A stretch of 27,510 bases of DNA from an uncultured Lachnospiraceae bacterium (lineage in GTDB: Bacteria; Bacillota; Clostridia; Lachnospirales; Lachnospiraceae): contig CANQYH010000005.1 in NCBI GenBank assembly GCA_947628025.1, forward strand, positions 1-27,510, written 5' to 3'. The notes under the pieces are model-generated. The model was not told the origin of the DNA and ran no database searches. It saw only the letters and a program-made list of their open reading frames with translations. Shown here piece by piece: positions 1-7,399 of this stretch; the stretch's first letter is position 1; each line of letters opens with the position of its first letter. The position numbers and the translations under genes are program-made.

Positions 1-1745
1 CCAGGGGCTATACGGCCTGGGACTGCACCTCTCCGGCGTTTCTGCGCGAGGACGCGGCCGGCGTGACGCTGTGCATCCCCACCGCTTTCTGCTCCTACAA
101 GGGCGAGGCGCTGGATCAGAAGACGCCGCTTCTGCGCTCGATGCAGGCCATCGACACGCAGGCGTTGCGCATCCTGCGGCTCTTCGGCAATACCACTTCC
201 AAGCGGGTGGTGCCGTCTGTGGGACCGGAGCAGGAGTATTTCATCGTGGACCGCGCCAAATATCTGCAGAGAAAAGACCTGATCTACGCCGGACGCACTC
301 TGTTTGGGGCTATGCCGCCGAAAGGCCAGGAGCTGGAGGATCATTATTTTGGGGCCATCCGCGAGAGGATCGGCGCGTATATGAACGAGGTGAACCAGGA
401 GCTGTGGAAGCTGGGCGTCACGGCCAAGACCCAGCACAACGAAGTGGCTCCGGCGCAGCATGAGCTGGCTCCGATCTACGATCAGGCGAACCTGGCCGTG
501 GACCACAACCAGATCGTGATGGAGACCCTGAAGAAAGTGGCCGGACGCCATGGCCTGACCTGTCTGCTCCATGAGAAGCCTTTCGCGGGTGTCAACGGTT
601 CCGGCAAGCACAACAACTGGTCCCTGACCTCCAACGACGGCATCAACCTGTTGAATCCCGGTGACACGCCGCATGAGAATATTCAGTTTTTGCTGGTTCT
701 GGGCTGCATCATGAAAGCCATCGATACCCACGCCGATCTGCTGCGTGAATCCGCGTCCGACGTGGGCAACGATCACCGCCTGGGAGCCAACGAGGCCCCG
801 CCCGCGATCATTTCCATCTTCGTCGGCGAGCAGCTGGAGGATGTGATCCATCAGCTCTGCGACACGGGCGCCGCGACCCATTCCAAGAGCGGCGGCAAGC
901 TGTCTACCGGCGTCGCTACGCTGCCGGATCTGGATAAGGACGCTACGGACCGCAACCGCACGTCGCCGTTTGCCTTTACCGGCAACAAGTTCGAGTTCCG
1001 TATGGTCGGTTCTTCCGATTCCATCGCGCCCGCCAACGTGGTGCTGAATACCATCGTCGCCGAGGCGTTCAAGGAGGCCGCGGACGAACTGGAGCAGGCG
1101 GAAGATTTTGATATGGCCGTCCATGATATGATCAAAAAATTGCTGTCCGAGCATCAGCGCATTATCTTCAACGGCAACGGTTATTCCAGCGAGTGGGTGG
1201 AGGAAGCGGAGAAGCGCGGCCTGCCGAATATTCGCTCCATGGTCGACGCGATCCCGAGCCTCGTCACGGACAAAGCGGTGAAGCTGTACGAGACCTTTGG
1301 CGTGTTCACGAAAGCGGAGCTGGAGTCCCGCGTGGAGGTGGAGTACGAGGCTTACGCGAAAGCCATCAATATCGAGGCGCGCACAATGATCGATATGGCC
1401 GGCAAGCAGATCATCCCGGCGGTCGTCCGTTATACGACGGTCCTGGCGGATTCTCTGAGCAAGGTCAAAGCAGCCTGCCCGGATGCGGATGTGAGCGTCC
1501 AGACCGAACTGCTGACCGAGACCTCCGCGCTGCTGTCTGAAATGAAAGCGGCACTGACGGACCTGCAGGAGATCACGGAGCAGAGCTTAAAGATCTCCGA
1601 CGCCTGCGAGTGCGCCCATGCTTACCATGAGAAAGTGGTTCCGGCGATGGCGGCGCTGCGCGCCCCGGCGGATAAGCTGGAAATGATCGTCGATAAGGAA
1701 CTGTGGCCGTTCCCGAGCTACGGCGACCTGATCTTTGAGGTATAA
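1..1745 (+). CDS. glnN: Glutamine synthetase type III, 3' part (5' end outside window)
   Basis: ATP-dependent ligation of ammonia to glutamate, a cytoplasmic nitrogen-assimilation enzyme. The frame is open from base 3 (RGYTAWDCTSPAF) with no start in the window, so the N-terminal part is missing; the visible part is about 580 residues of a family usually near 700. Recognised from GSIII signatures: VGPEQEYFIVDR (glutamate-binding acidic residues), NEVAPAQHELAPIYDQANL, LLHEKPFAGVNGSGKHNNWS (nucleotide/ammonia site loop) and NRTSPFAFTGNKFEFRMVG. The C-terminal 200 residues form the helical GSIII-specific tail and end at TAA 1743-1745. A strong bidirectional terminator follows. The ATG inside the frame at 129-131 is not a plausible start because conserved sequence continues upstream. 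Family identification is secure; the regulation lies outside the window. Confidence 0.95.
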   Translation, partial: RGYTAWDCTSPAFLREDAAGVTLCIPTAFCSYKGEALDQKTPLLRSMQAIDTQALRILRLFGNTTSKRVVPSVGPEQEYFIVDRAKYLQRKDLIYAGRTLFGAMPPKGQELEDHYFGAIRERIGAYMNEVNQELWKLGVTAKTQHNEVAPAQHELAPIYDQANLAVDHNQIVMETLKKVAGRHGLTCLLHEKPFAGVNGSGKHNNWSLTSNDGINLLNPGDTPHENIQFLLVLGCIMKAIDTHADLLRESASDVGNDHRLGANEAPPAIISIFVGEQLEDVIHQLCDTGAATHSKSGGKLSTGVATLPDLDKDATDRNRTSPFAFTGNKFEFRMVGSSDSIAPANVVLNTIVAEAFKEAADELEQAEDFDMAVHDMIKKLLSEHQRIIFNGNGYSSEWVEEAEKRGLPNIRSMVDAIPSLVTDKAVKLYETFGVFTKAELESRVEVEYEAYAKAINIEARTMIDMAGKQIIPAVVRYTTVLADSLSKVKAACPDADVSVQTELLTETSALLSEMKAALTDLQEITEQSLKISDACECAHAYHEKVVPAMAALRAPADKLEMIVDKELWPFPSYGDLIFEV

Positions 1746-1824
1746 GCCGGATCTGCGGTCCTGCGCGGAGGTGCCGAAAACTTTGCCACTGCTAAATCCA
1801 GTGGGGGAATGAGATATGTATAGA

Positions 1825-1865
1825 AAGGCCGCCGGCGGAGAGATCTCTGCCGGCGGCCTTTTCGA
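1825..1865. terminator. Bidirectional Rho-independent terminator between glnN and luxS
   Basis: A perfect 12-bp GC-rich stem, AAGGCCGCCGGC (1825-1836) pairing with GCCGGCGGCCTT (1849-1860), has a 12-nt loop that itself contains the palindrome AGAGATCTCT. A TTTTC run follows on the plus strand and a CCTTTCTA run on the minus strand. It sits between the stops of the convergent genes glnN and luxS, so it can end both transcripts. Confidence 0.9.
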
Positions 1866-1899
1866 ACGGTTAAAAAATTTGTCCGCAGAAACCGGACAT

Positions 1900-2382
1900 T
1901 TAGTCTTTGGGATAGACCAGGCGGTCTTCGGTCAGATCGTCCATCACTTCCCGAAGAAACCGTCCGGCGCAGTATTTGGCCATATTCAGGTTCATATCCA
2001 GATAGTTTCCGCAGTCCCTGGCTTCCGCGCCGGGGACTTTTCCTTCGTAGCCGCAGATGAACTGAAACATTTCCCGGATCAGCGGGACGACGTCCGCGGA
2101 ATCGTAGTCGCCGGTCAGCAGCAGATAGAAACCGGTGCGGCAGCCCATGGGGCCGAAATAGAGGACACGGTCCTGCCATACGGGGTCGTTGCGCAAAAAT
2201 GTCGCGCCCAGATGTTCGATGGTGTGGACCTCCGCCGTGTTCATGACCGGTTCAAAATTGGGGCGGGTCATGCGGATGTCGAATGTCGTGATCGTGGCGT
2301 CCCCGGCCCGGTCCTTGCGGGATACGTAGATGCCGGGGAGCAGTTTTAGATGGTTGATGGTGAAGCTGGCGATTTTTTCCAT
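1900..2382 (-). CDS. luxS: S-ribosylhomocysteine lyase (LuxS)
   Basis: Cleaves S-ribosylhomocysteine to homocysteine and DPD, the precursor of autoinducer-2; part of the activated methyl cycle, cytoplasmic, metal-dependent. The protein has 160 residues, the usual length. The metal-binding HTIEH motif is present (His53, Glu56, His57), with the third ligand Cys124 in ARDCGNYLDMNL and the catalytic-type Cys81 in GPMGCRTGFY, so all key residues appear intact. The start ATG at 2382 is preceded by GAAAGGA at 9 nt. No pfs/mtn or methionine gene lies alongside, and I see no SAM riboswitch in the upstream 300 bases. Convergent with glnN. Confidence 0.97.
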   Translation of the reverse strand: MEKIASFTINHLKLLPGIYVSRKDRAGDATITTFDIRMTRPNFEPVMNTAEVHTIEHLGATFLRNDPVWQDRVLYFGPMGCRTGFYLLLTGDYDSADVVPLIREMFQFICGYEGKVPGAEARDCGNYLDMNLNMAKYCAGRFLREVMDDLTEDRLVYPKD

Positions 2383-2704
2383 GTGGATCGTCCTTTCTGT
2401 AGGGGAGATTGTGATGGGTGTACTTGCGGCTTATTAAAAAAGCTTGGTTTTCTGTTTGTGTTAAAAGCGGTTGGCATTAGAGCAGCGTTCATAAAACAGC
2501 ATAAGATTGTCCTCGGAAAACGGCGTAGTTTGCGAGCGATGCCGTTTTTTCCGTTGTCGAATCGGCAAGCCTCCTTTTGGTATTTCTGCGTGACTCTTGG
2601 ATTGATCAATATAGTTAAAAAAACGCTGGTACATTAAGATTATGATTTGCTTGCCGTACTAAAAATAAATTGAATGAACTCCGTATTCAATTATAGGCCT
2701 AATT
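2383..2704. other. Gene-free stretch upstream of luxS with a hairpin and short repeats
   Basis: No convincing gene. A hairpin pairs CGGAAAACGGC (2514-2524) with GCCGTTTTTTCCG (2541-2553) and could terminate in either direction, although no gene clearly needs it. Further right are an inverted repeat AATTGAAT/ATTCAATT (2668-2675 and 2685-2692) and the first copy of a 13-bp direct repeat TCAATTATAGGCC (2687-2699, second copy 2715-2727). Base composition becomes AT-rich from about 2600, marking the left edge of the AbiE segment. The luxS promoter should lie here, but no close match to a consensus promoter was found. Confidence 0.5.
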
Positions 2705-2959
2705 GTGAATAAAGTCAATTATAGGCCAAAAGCACAGGTAAAAATAAGCGACGACAAATATCAGGCATTCACAGAGAATAAAACATTTTCAAAAGTTCGG
2801 TTTCCGAACGTGCAGCCAGTTATAGATAAATTGCGGAAAGGCTACGACAGCTACCTTGTCCTGTGGACTTCTGCAATCATTTTGTTATTTGGGCGGACTG
2901 GGTACAAATTGTACCCGCCCATGAGTGAGAACGGGAAAAAAGAGTTGCAGTTGTTTTGA
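2705..2959 (+). CDS. Hypothetical small protein or gene remnant
   Basis: An 84-codon frame with a GTG start and no good ribosome-binding site; not recognised. The first half (NKVNYRPKAQVKISDDKYQAF) reads like real protein; the second half contains a hydrophobic stretch (LVLWTSAIILLFG) and a DNA palindrome (GGGTACAA/TTGTACCC, 2900-2916). The stop TGA at 2957-2959 overlaps the first TTGACA of the AbiE promoter array. The start lies between the two copies of the 13-bp repeat TCAATTATAGGCC. Could be the truncated end of an older gene interrupted when the AbiE segment arrived, or a chance frame. Confidence 0.25.
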   Translation: MNKVNYRPKAQVKISDDKYQAFTENKTFSKVRFPNVQPVIDKLRKGYDSYLVLWTSAIILLFGRTGYKLYPPMSENGKKELQLF

Positions 2960-3046
2960 CAATCGCACATTATTTACAAATAATTTAATGTATGACTGTT
3001 TGACGCGTCTTGACAATGACACATTATTTCCTTATAATATAATGTG
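2956..3046 (+). promoter_or_regulatory. Duplicated promoter/operator of the AbiE operon
   Basis: A consensus promoter TTGACA (3010-3015), 17-bp spacer, TATAAT (3033-3038) precedes the antitoxin gene. An inverted repeat CACATTAT/ATAATGTG (3020-3027 and 3039-3046) covers spacer and -10. A second, degenerate copy of the whole element lies exactly 54 bp upstream: TTGACA at 2956-2961, CACATTAT at 2966-2973, TTAATGTA at 2985-2992. AbiEi antitoxins are known to repress their own operon by cooperative binding to two inverted repeats; assigning these as the sites is inference. The 54-bp spacing is close to five helical turns. Confidence 0.75.
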
Positions 3047-3069
3047 CATTAGTCGAAAGCGAGGTAGCT

Positions 3070-3663
3070 ATGACTGACAAAGAAAAAATCAAAGAGCTAT
3101 TGGAAGCGTCGCTGGATGGAACAATTACCGCAGAGCAGGTGACTGCCGCAGGGCTGCACCGCAGCATGTTACAAGAGCTTGTAGAGAATGGGGAGCTTTG
3201 CCGTTTCGGGCGCGGTCTGTATGTTCGCAGCGACGCATGGGAAGATGATTTTTACCTGTTGCAGCGCAGGTACGGGCGCGGGATATACTCGCATGATACT
3301 GCATTATATCTGCTGGGCTATTCTGACCGTACTCCGGCGCAGTACACCATGACATTTCCCAAAGGCTACAATTCGCCGTCACTGAAACAGGAAAGCATCA
3401 ATATCAGGCGAGTTGTGCCGGAGAACTATTTTTTTGGTGTGATGGAACTGCAATCTCCTTGCGGCAATCCCATTCGTGTCTATGAGCTTGAAAGGACGCT
3501 TTGCGACATCCTGCGCGGCAGCGGCAGCGACATTCAGATCGTGGTGGCGGCAATGAAGAAGTACGCTGCTTCCAAAGAAAAAGACATACACAAGCTGATG
3601 CAGTACGCAGATCAGCTTCGCGTGAAGCCCAAGATGCTGCGTTATATGGAGGTGCTGTTATGA
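3070..3663 (+). CDS. abiEi: AbiEi-type antitoxin / autoregulator (type IV toxin-antitoxin)
   Basis: The 197-residue protein counters the AbiEii nucleotidyltransferase without known direct binding and, in the family, represses its own operon. The N-terminal ~55 residues form a winged helix (ITAEQVTAAGLHRSMLQELVENGELCRFGRGLYV). The rest matches the AbiEi C-terminal antitoxin region, including YSHDTALYLLGYSDRTP and YELERTLCDILRG. Start ATG 3070 follows GAGG at 5 nt and the promoter at 3010-3038. The stop overlaps the toxin start (ATGA, 3660-3663), so translation is coupled with the antitoxin first. Composition is more AT-rich than flanking housekeeping genes, consistent with horizontal acquisition. 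Confidence 0.88.
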   Translation: MTDKEKIKELLEASLDGTITAEQVTAAGLHRSMLQELVENGELCRFGRGLYVRSDAWEDDFYLLQRRYGRGIYSHDTALYLLGYSDRTPAQYTMTFPKGYNSPSLKQESINIRRVVPENYFFGVMELQSPCGNPIRVYELERTLCDILRGSGSDIQIVVAAMKKYAASKEKDIHKLMQYADQLRVKPKMLRYMEVLL

Positions 3664-4505
3664 TTACAAAGAATCCGATGCAGCTTAAGGCCTTTATCAA
3701 AAAGAAAGCTGTGGAAAAGAACATCTCCGCCCAGCTTGTCATGCAGAACTATATGTTGGAAAGGCTGTTGGAACGAATTGCACTGTCAAAGTACAAACAC
3801 AATTTCATTCTCAAAGGCGGTTTCCTTATTTCTGCAATCGTCGGTCTGGACACAAGGGCGACAATGGATTTAGATACCACAATCAAAGGCTTTACGCTGA
3901 CGCATGGATCCATCCGTGAGATCTTCAGAGAAATCTGCGCCGTGGAAATTGCTGATGATGTGAAAATTGAGTTAGTGGACATTTCGGACATCCGCGAGGG
4001 TGACGATTATCCGGGTATCCGTGTTGCGCTGAAAGCAAGCTACCCGCCGATCAGTGTACCGTTGACCGTGGATGTGACTACCGGGGATGTTATCACGCCG
4101 AGGGAGATGGAATATACCTTTTCTCTGCTGTTTGATGACCGCACAATCAGCATTTTTGCCTATAACCTTGAAACGGTGTTAGCGGAGAAGATCGAAACGG
4201 TGCTGTCCCGCAGTATTGCCAATACCCGCCCGAGAGATTTTTACGACATACATATTCTGTACACCCTGCGCGGCACAGAGTGCAATGCAAATACACTGCT
4301 GCAGGCACTGGAACGAACAGCGGACAAGCGCGGCAGCCGCAAAGTGCTGGAAGGTTACCCGGACATTATTGCGGAGATCCGCGCCAGCGAACAGCTCCGG
4401 GGGTTCTGGAAAAAGTACCAGAGAGATTTTGATTATGCAAAGGATATTTCTTTTGACGATGTCTGCGATACGGTTCAGCGCATTATGGATAACATAATTA
4501 GATAA
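3660..4505 (+). CDS. abiEii: AbiEii-type nucleotidyltransferase toxin
   Basis: The 281-residue toxin belongs to the DNA polymerase beta-like nucleotidyltransferase superfamily; family members act bacteriostatically and abort phage infection. Start ATG 3660 is chosen because it overlaps the antitoxin stop by 4 nt; the longer reading-frame extension upstream lies inside abiEi. Motifs: LKGGFLIS (Gly53-Gly54) with MDLDTTIKG (Asp70, Asp72), the core metal/NTP site; DVTTGD (Asp138); LAEKIETVLSR (Glu176, Lys177) and the family motif TRPRDFYDIHIL (Arg189 to Asp196). All appear intact. No terminator is obvious at the stop. Some AbiEii-like proteins modify tRNA; the substrate here is unknown. Confidence 0.88.
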   Translation: MITKNPMQLKAFIKKKAVEKNISAQLVMQNYMLERLLERIALSKYKHNFILKGGFLISAIVGLDTRATMDLDTTIKGFTLTHGSIREIFREICAVEIADDVKIELVDISDIREGDDYPGIRVALKASYPPISVPLTVDVTTGDVITPREMEYTFSLLFDDRTISIFAYNLETVLAEKIETVLSRSIANTRPRDFYDIHILYTLRGTECNANTLLQALERTADKRGSRKVLEGYPDIIAEIRASEQLRGFWKKYQRDFDYAKDISFDDVCDTVQRIMDNIIR

Positions 4506-4883
4506 ACAGGTGAAGCAGCAAACGAAAAATTCTCTAAAATGCCAGGGGATGTTCCCAAAGCAGGACAGCGCTTATTCTCATTCTCAATAATTACCTCGTC
4601 GTTTTTGTCAAGCAAAAAGGTGGATATTGTTCTTTTTAAGATCAATGTTTTTCCGTCCTCAGAAATACTGCCGATATACAGCATTATCATCGATCTTCAA
4701 ATTAGGAGCTTCTTCGCTTGATATAATATTTGAGATTATCTGGAATTTTTTTCAAAGGTTTTATACGTTCGCTTTTTAAAATGGGCTTCTATTACGTAAC
4801 GAGCAAAGAGAAAGCCGGGTAAAAAATAATCGCTTTCCACTCGTCTTTCTCTGCACTCTGTACAGCAACTATCTTACCCCGTT
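4506..4883. other. Gene-free stretch between abiEii and the radical SAM gene
   Basis: AT-rich, no secure gene. A minus-strand 71-codon frame (4475-4690, MIMLYIGSISEDGKTLILK...) reads plausibly as protein but has no clear ribosome-binding site and overlaps the end of abiEii, so it may be a decayed gene end. A stem AGAGAAAG/CTTTCTCT (4807-4814 and 4845-4852) lies downstream of the minus-strand radical SAM gene. This stretch is the right edge of the AbiE segment; composition returns to GC-rich at about 4880. Confidence 0.4.
4805..4854 (-). terminator. Possible terminator of the radical SAM gene
   Basis: Read on the minus strand, 30-80 bases past the radical SAM stop, there is an 8-bp stem AGAGAAAG/CTTTCTCT with a nested 6-bp stem GAAAGC/GCTTTC (4810-4815 and 4832-4837) and a T-rich right arm. 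The loop is long and there is no clean U-run, so this is a weak call. Confidence 0.35.
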
Positions 4884-7073
4884 TCACGCGTCCGCTGTCA
4901 GGTCCTCGGCCGCGACGATGCAGGTTCTGGCGTTTTCGGTCAGCGGGTCGCGGCGCTCATAGTCGAACAGGACGATCTTTCCCAGATGTTCAAACCGTTC
5001 CAGATGGGTCATGCGGCGGAGCTGCCCGGGGCCGGCGGGGCTGCGGTCCGGCAGGAGACCGGAGAGGTATTTGTGCCGCGCGGCCTCTTTTTCATAAAAA
5101 CAGGTCAGTTCGTCTTTGCTCAGCGTGTATTCTCCGGCAAAAGCAGGGCGGCTCTTGGCGTTTTCGCGCAGATAATAATCGCAGATCAGGAGTTCGCGGA
5201 ACGTCTGCAGGCGGTGGGAGACGGCCGGGCTTTCTGGTGTTGGGCAGGCGGCGGGAGAGGCGGCGTTTTCCGGTGCGCTCCCGCACAGCGTCTCCGTGAT
5301 AAAGCCCAGCATCAGTTCGTACCGGGCGGCCCGTGCCTGGCTCGCGCCCTCCGGGACCCGGCGGCTGCAATATTCGGAAAGGGCCAGGTACAGCGAGAAC
5401 GCAGAATCAAATTCACGTTCCAGTTCCGCCAGGGTGCGGGTAAACTGGCCGCTGTTATAGTAGGTTTCGACCATTTCTTCGACACCTTTTAAGAGCAGGA
5501 TGTCGTCGAACCGGAGCCAGCGGGTAGCCAGCACCTCATAGGGCGGCGTGCTTTGGCAGAGCAGGCCGTATTCCTGGCGGTGTTCCTCCATATAAGAGCC
5601 TTTCAGCACTTTCAGAAATCCCAGCTGGAGCTGCTGCGGCTTCAGGGCATATACGTCGTCAAAGGAACGCCGGAAGCTGGCCAGGTCTTCGTAGGGCAGC
5701 CCGGCGATCAGATCCAGATGCTGGTGGATGTTCCCGTTTTGGGCGATCGCGCGGACGATTTCGGCCAACCGCGGAAAATCCATTGTCCGGTGAATGGCCC
5801 GGATCGTTTCCGGGCGGGTGGACTGGACGCCGATCTCTAACTGCACCAGACCGGGCCGCATGGACTGCAGCAGGGCGATCTCTTCCTCATTTAAAAGGTC
5901 GGCAGACAGTTCGAAGTGGAAGTTGGTGACGCCCTGGTCGTTTTCGATGATAAACCGCCAGATCTCCATGGCGTGCCGGTGGAGGCAGTTGAACGTCCGG
6001 TCCACGAATTTGACCTGAGGGACCCGGTGATCGATAAAGAATTTCAGTTCTTTCTTTACCAGACCGATGTCCCGGAAGCGGAGATGTTTGTCTACGGAGG
6101 ACAGACAATAACTGCAGGAGAACGGGCAGCCGCGGCTGCTTTCATAATAAATGATCTTGTGTTCAAGGTCGTCCATGTCCCGGTACACGAACGGGAGGCG
6201 GTTCATGTCCATAACCGGCCGCCAGGGGTTTTCTGTGATCCGGCCGCCGCTTCCGCGCCATGTGATGCCGGCGATGGAGGCGAATACGGAATCCGGGATG
6301 GACGGGGGCCGGTTCTCCGCGGCGGATGGCTCCGTCTCGTCCGCGGCGCGGATATATGCGGAAACCAGCTCCGCGAATGTTTCTTCGCCCTCTCCTTTCA
6401 TCACGCCGGATAATTCAGGCATTTCTTCCAGCTGCTTTGCCGCGTCGTAGGATACCTCCGGTCCGCCCAGCCAGATGGCGGTCCAGGGCAGCACTTTGCC
6501 CAGATCGCGCACCAGTTCCCGCACATAGCGGATGTTCCAGATATAGCAGGAAAAGCAGAGGATATCCGGACGGCGGCGGTAGATATCCCGCAGGATCGAG
6601 TCCATGGGCTGGTTGATCGTGTATTCGGCCAGATCGATCTGCACCGGCTGCGCGTTCCTGGCCGCCGCGGCCGCGGGGCAGGGGACGTTTTCTGTGTCGG
6701 GATGAGCCGGACCGGATCGTTCCGCGGAGGGAAGCGTGGTTCCGGCCGGGTGAGGAGCGTTCATCTGGGAACACGGGGACGAAACGGCCGTGCGAGGAGC
6801 GTTCGTCTGGGAGCACAGGGGTGAACCGACCGCGCGAGGAGCGTTCGTCTGGGGGCACGGGGACGAAACGGCCGTGCGAGGAGCGTTCGTCTGGGAGCAC
6901 GGAGATGAAACGGCTTCCGCCGCGGGGACAGAAGCGCGGGAAACCGTTTCCGAAGCGGGCTGCCCTGGCGCCGCTTTCCGGGCCAGGGATTCCATGGCGT
7001 ACGACCGGAGGCTCCGTACCGCCAGGTTGGAGTGGATGTATTTTGCATTGATGGCGATTAACAGTATATTCAT
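4884..7073 (-). CDS. B12-binding domain radical SAM protein (DUF4080 type) with a repeat insertion
   Basis: A 729-residue cobalamin-dependent radical SAM enzyme; the substrate is not known for this family. The N-terminal B12-binding fold starts MNILLIAINAKYIHSNLAV and resumes at IDLAEYTINQPMDSILRDI; then comes the radical SAM core with CPFSCSYC (Cys316, Cys320, Cys323, the 4Fe-4S ligands), followed by the helical C-terminal region typical of DUF4080. Start ATG 7073 is preferred because family members begin at this strand; an in-frame ATG at 7088 and a longer frame to 7214 add unconserved sequence, and no start has a good ribosome-binding site. Residues ~28-140 are a low-complexity insert rich in Ala, Pro, Ser and Thr, including four 14-residue repeats (56-111). 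A second short variable linker is at ~243-262. Divergent from the P-type ATPase. Confidence 0.9.
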   Translation of the reverse strand: MNILLIAINAKYIHSNLAVRSLRSYAMESLARKAAPGQPASETVSRASVPAAEAVSSPCSQTNAPRTAVSSPCPQTNAPRAVGSPLCSQTNAPRTAVSSPCSQMNAPHPAGTTLPSAERSGPAHPDTENVPCPAAAAARNAQPVQIDLAEYTINQPMDSILRDIYRRRPDILCFSCYIWNIRYVRELVRDLGKVLPWTAIWLGGPEVSYDAAKQLEEMPELSGVMKGEGEETFAELVSAYIRAADETEPSAAENRPPSIPDSVFASIAGITWRGSGGRITENPWRPVMDMNRLPFVYRDMDDLEHKIIYYESSRGCPFSCSYCLSSVDKHLRFRDIGLVKKELKFFIDHRVPQVKFVDRTFNCLHRHAMEIWRFIIENDQGVTNFHFELSADLLNEEEIALLQSMRPGLVQLEIGVQSTRPETIRAIHRTMDFPRLAEIVRAIAQNGNIHQHLDLIAGLPYEDLASFRRSFDDVYALKPQQLQLGFLKVLKGSYMEEHRQEYGLLCQSTPPYEVLATRWLRFDDILLLKGVEEMVETYYNSGQFTRTLAELEREFDSAFSLYLALSEYCSRRVPEGASQARAARYELMLGFITETLCGSAPENAASPAACPTPESPAVSHRLQTFRELLICDYYLRENAKSRPAFAGEYTLSKDELTCFYEKEAARHKYLSGLLPDRSPAGPGQLRRMTHLERFEHLGKIVLFDYERRDPLTENARTCIVAAEDLTADA
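6752..6919. repeat. In-frame 4 x 42 bp tandem repeat inside the radical SAM gene
   Basis: Four consecutive 42-bp units start at 6752, 6794, 6836 and 6878, each beginning GAGGAGCGTTC on the plus strand. Units 1 and 3 are nearly identical; units 2 and 4 are more diverged at their ends. On the coding (minus) strand each unit gives 14 residues, such as SSPCSQTNAPRTAV, so copy-number change would keep the frame. Each protein unit carries one Cys. Confidence 0.93.
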
Positions 7074-7399
7074 AGTTGTTCTTTTCATTGCGCCGCCGTG
7101 TCTGGCGGGATGTATCTGACGGATGGCAGCTCTGACAGGGAACCGTCCGCTTTCGCACGGAGTTCCATTTTTGGCGACCGGACCGGCCGGACGGGTTCTT
7201 TCAATAAAAACCATTATAGCAGGCGGGCGGCGGGAAATCTACCGTTGTTTGGGCCGGAACTGCGAAATCTTTTATGAAATGCGCCCTTTTTCCGGTGAGA
7301 CGGCAAAGCCCGCAAAATCCACCGGCGCATACCGGGGCGCGCTCATTCTTTTTATTTCCCCGCATACATATGAAAGGAAAGAAATTTGGGGCGTCCGGA
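7074..7399. other. Divergent intergenic region between radical SAM and P-type ATPase genes
   Basis: About 326 bases, with starts facing away on both sides. On the minus strand a -10-like TATAAT (plus-strand ATTATA at 7213-7218) has no good -35 partner. For the plus strand no consensus promoter was found; a GAAAGGAAAG stretch (7372-7381) lies before the ATPase start. In-frame extensions of both flanking genes run into this region but look unconserved. Confidence 0.4.

Noticed and set aside
71..463. Long frame overlapping glnN in another phase
   Set aside because: Arises from GC-rich codon bias; glnN in the other frame has clear family motifs.
2383..2704. Riboswitch upstream of luxS
   Set aside because: Only one simple hairpin was seen, far from the start and without conserved SAM or SAH riboswitch elements that I could identify.
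4475..4690. Minus-strand 71-codon frame after abiEii
   Set aside because: Reads partly like protein but has no ribosome-binding site or recognised family and overlaps abiEii; noted only as a possible remnant.
6752..6919. CRISPR-like array
   Set aside because: The 42-bp units are contiguous with no spacers, keep a coding frame and lie inside a gene.
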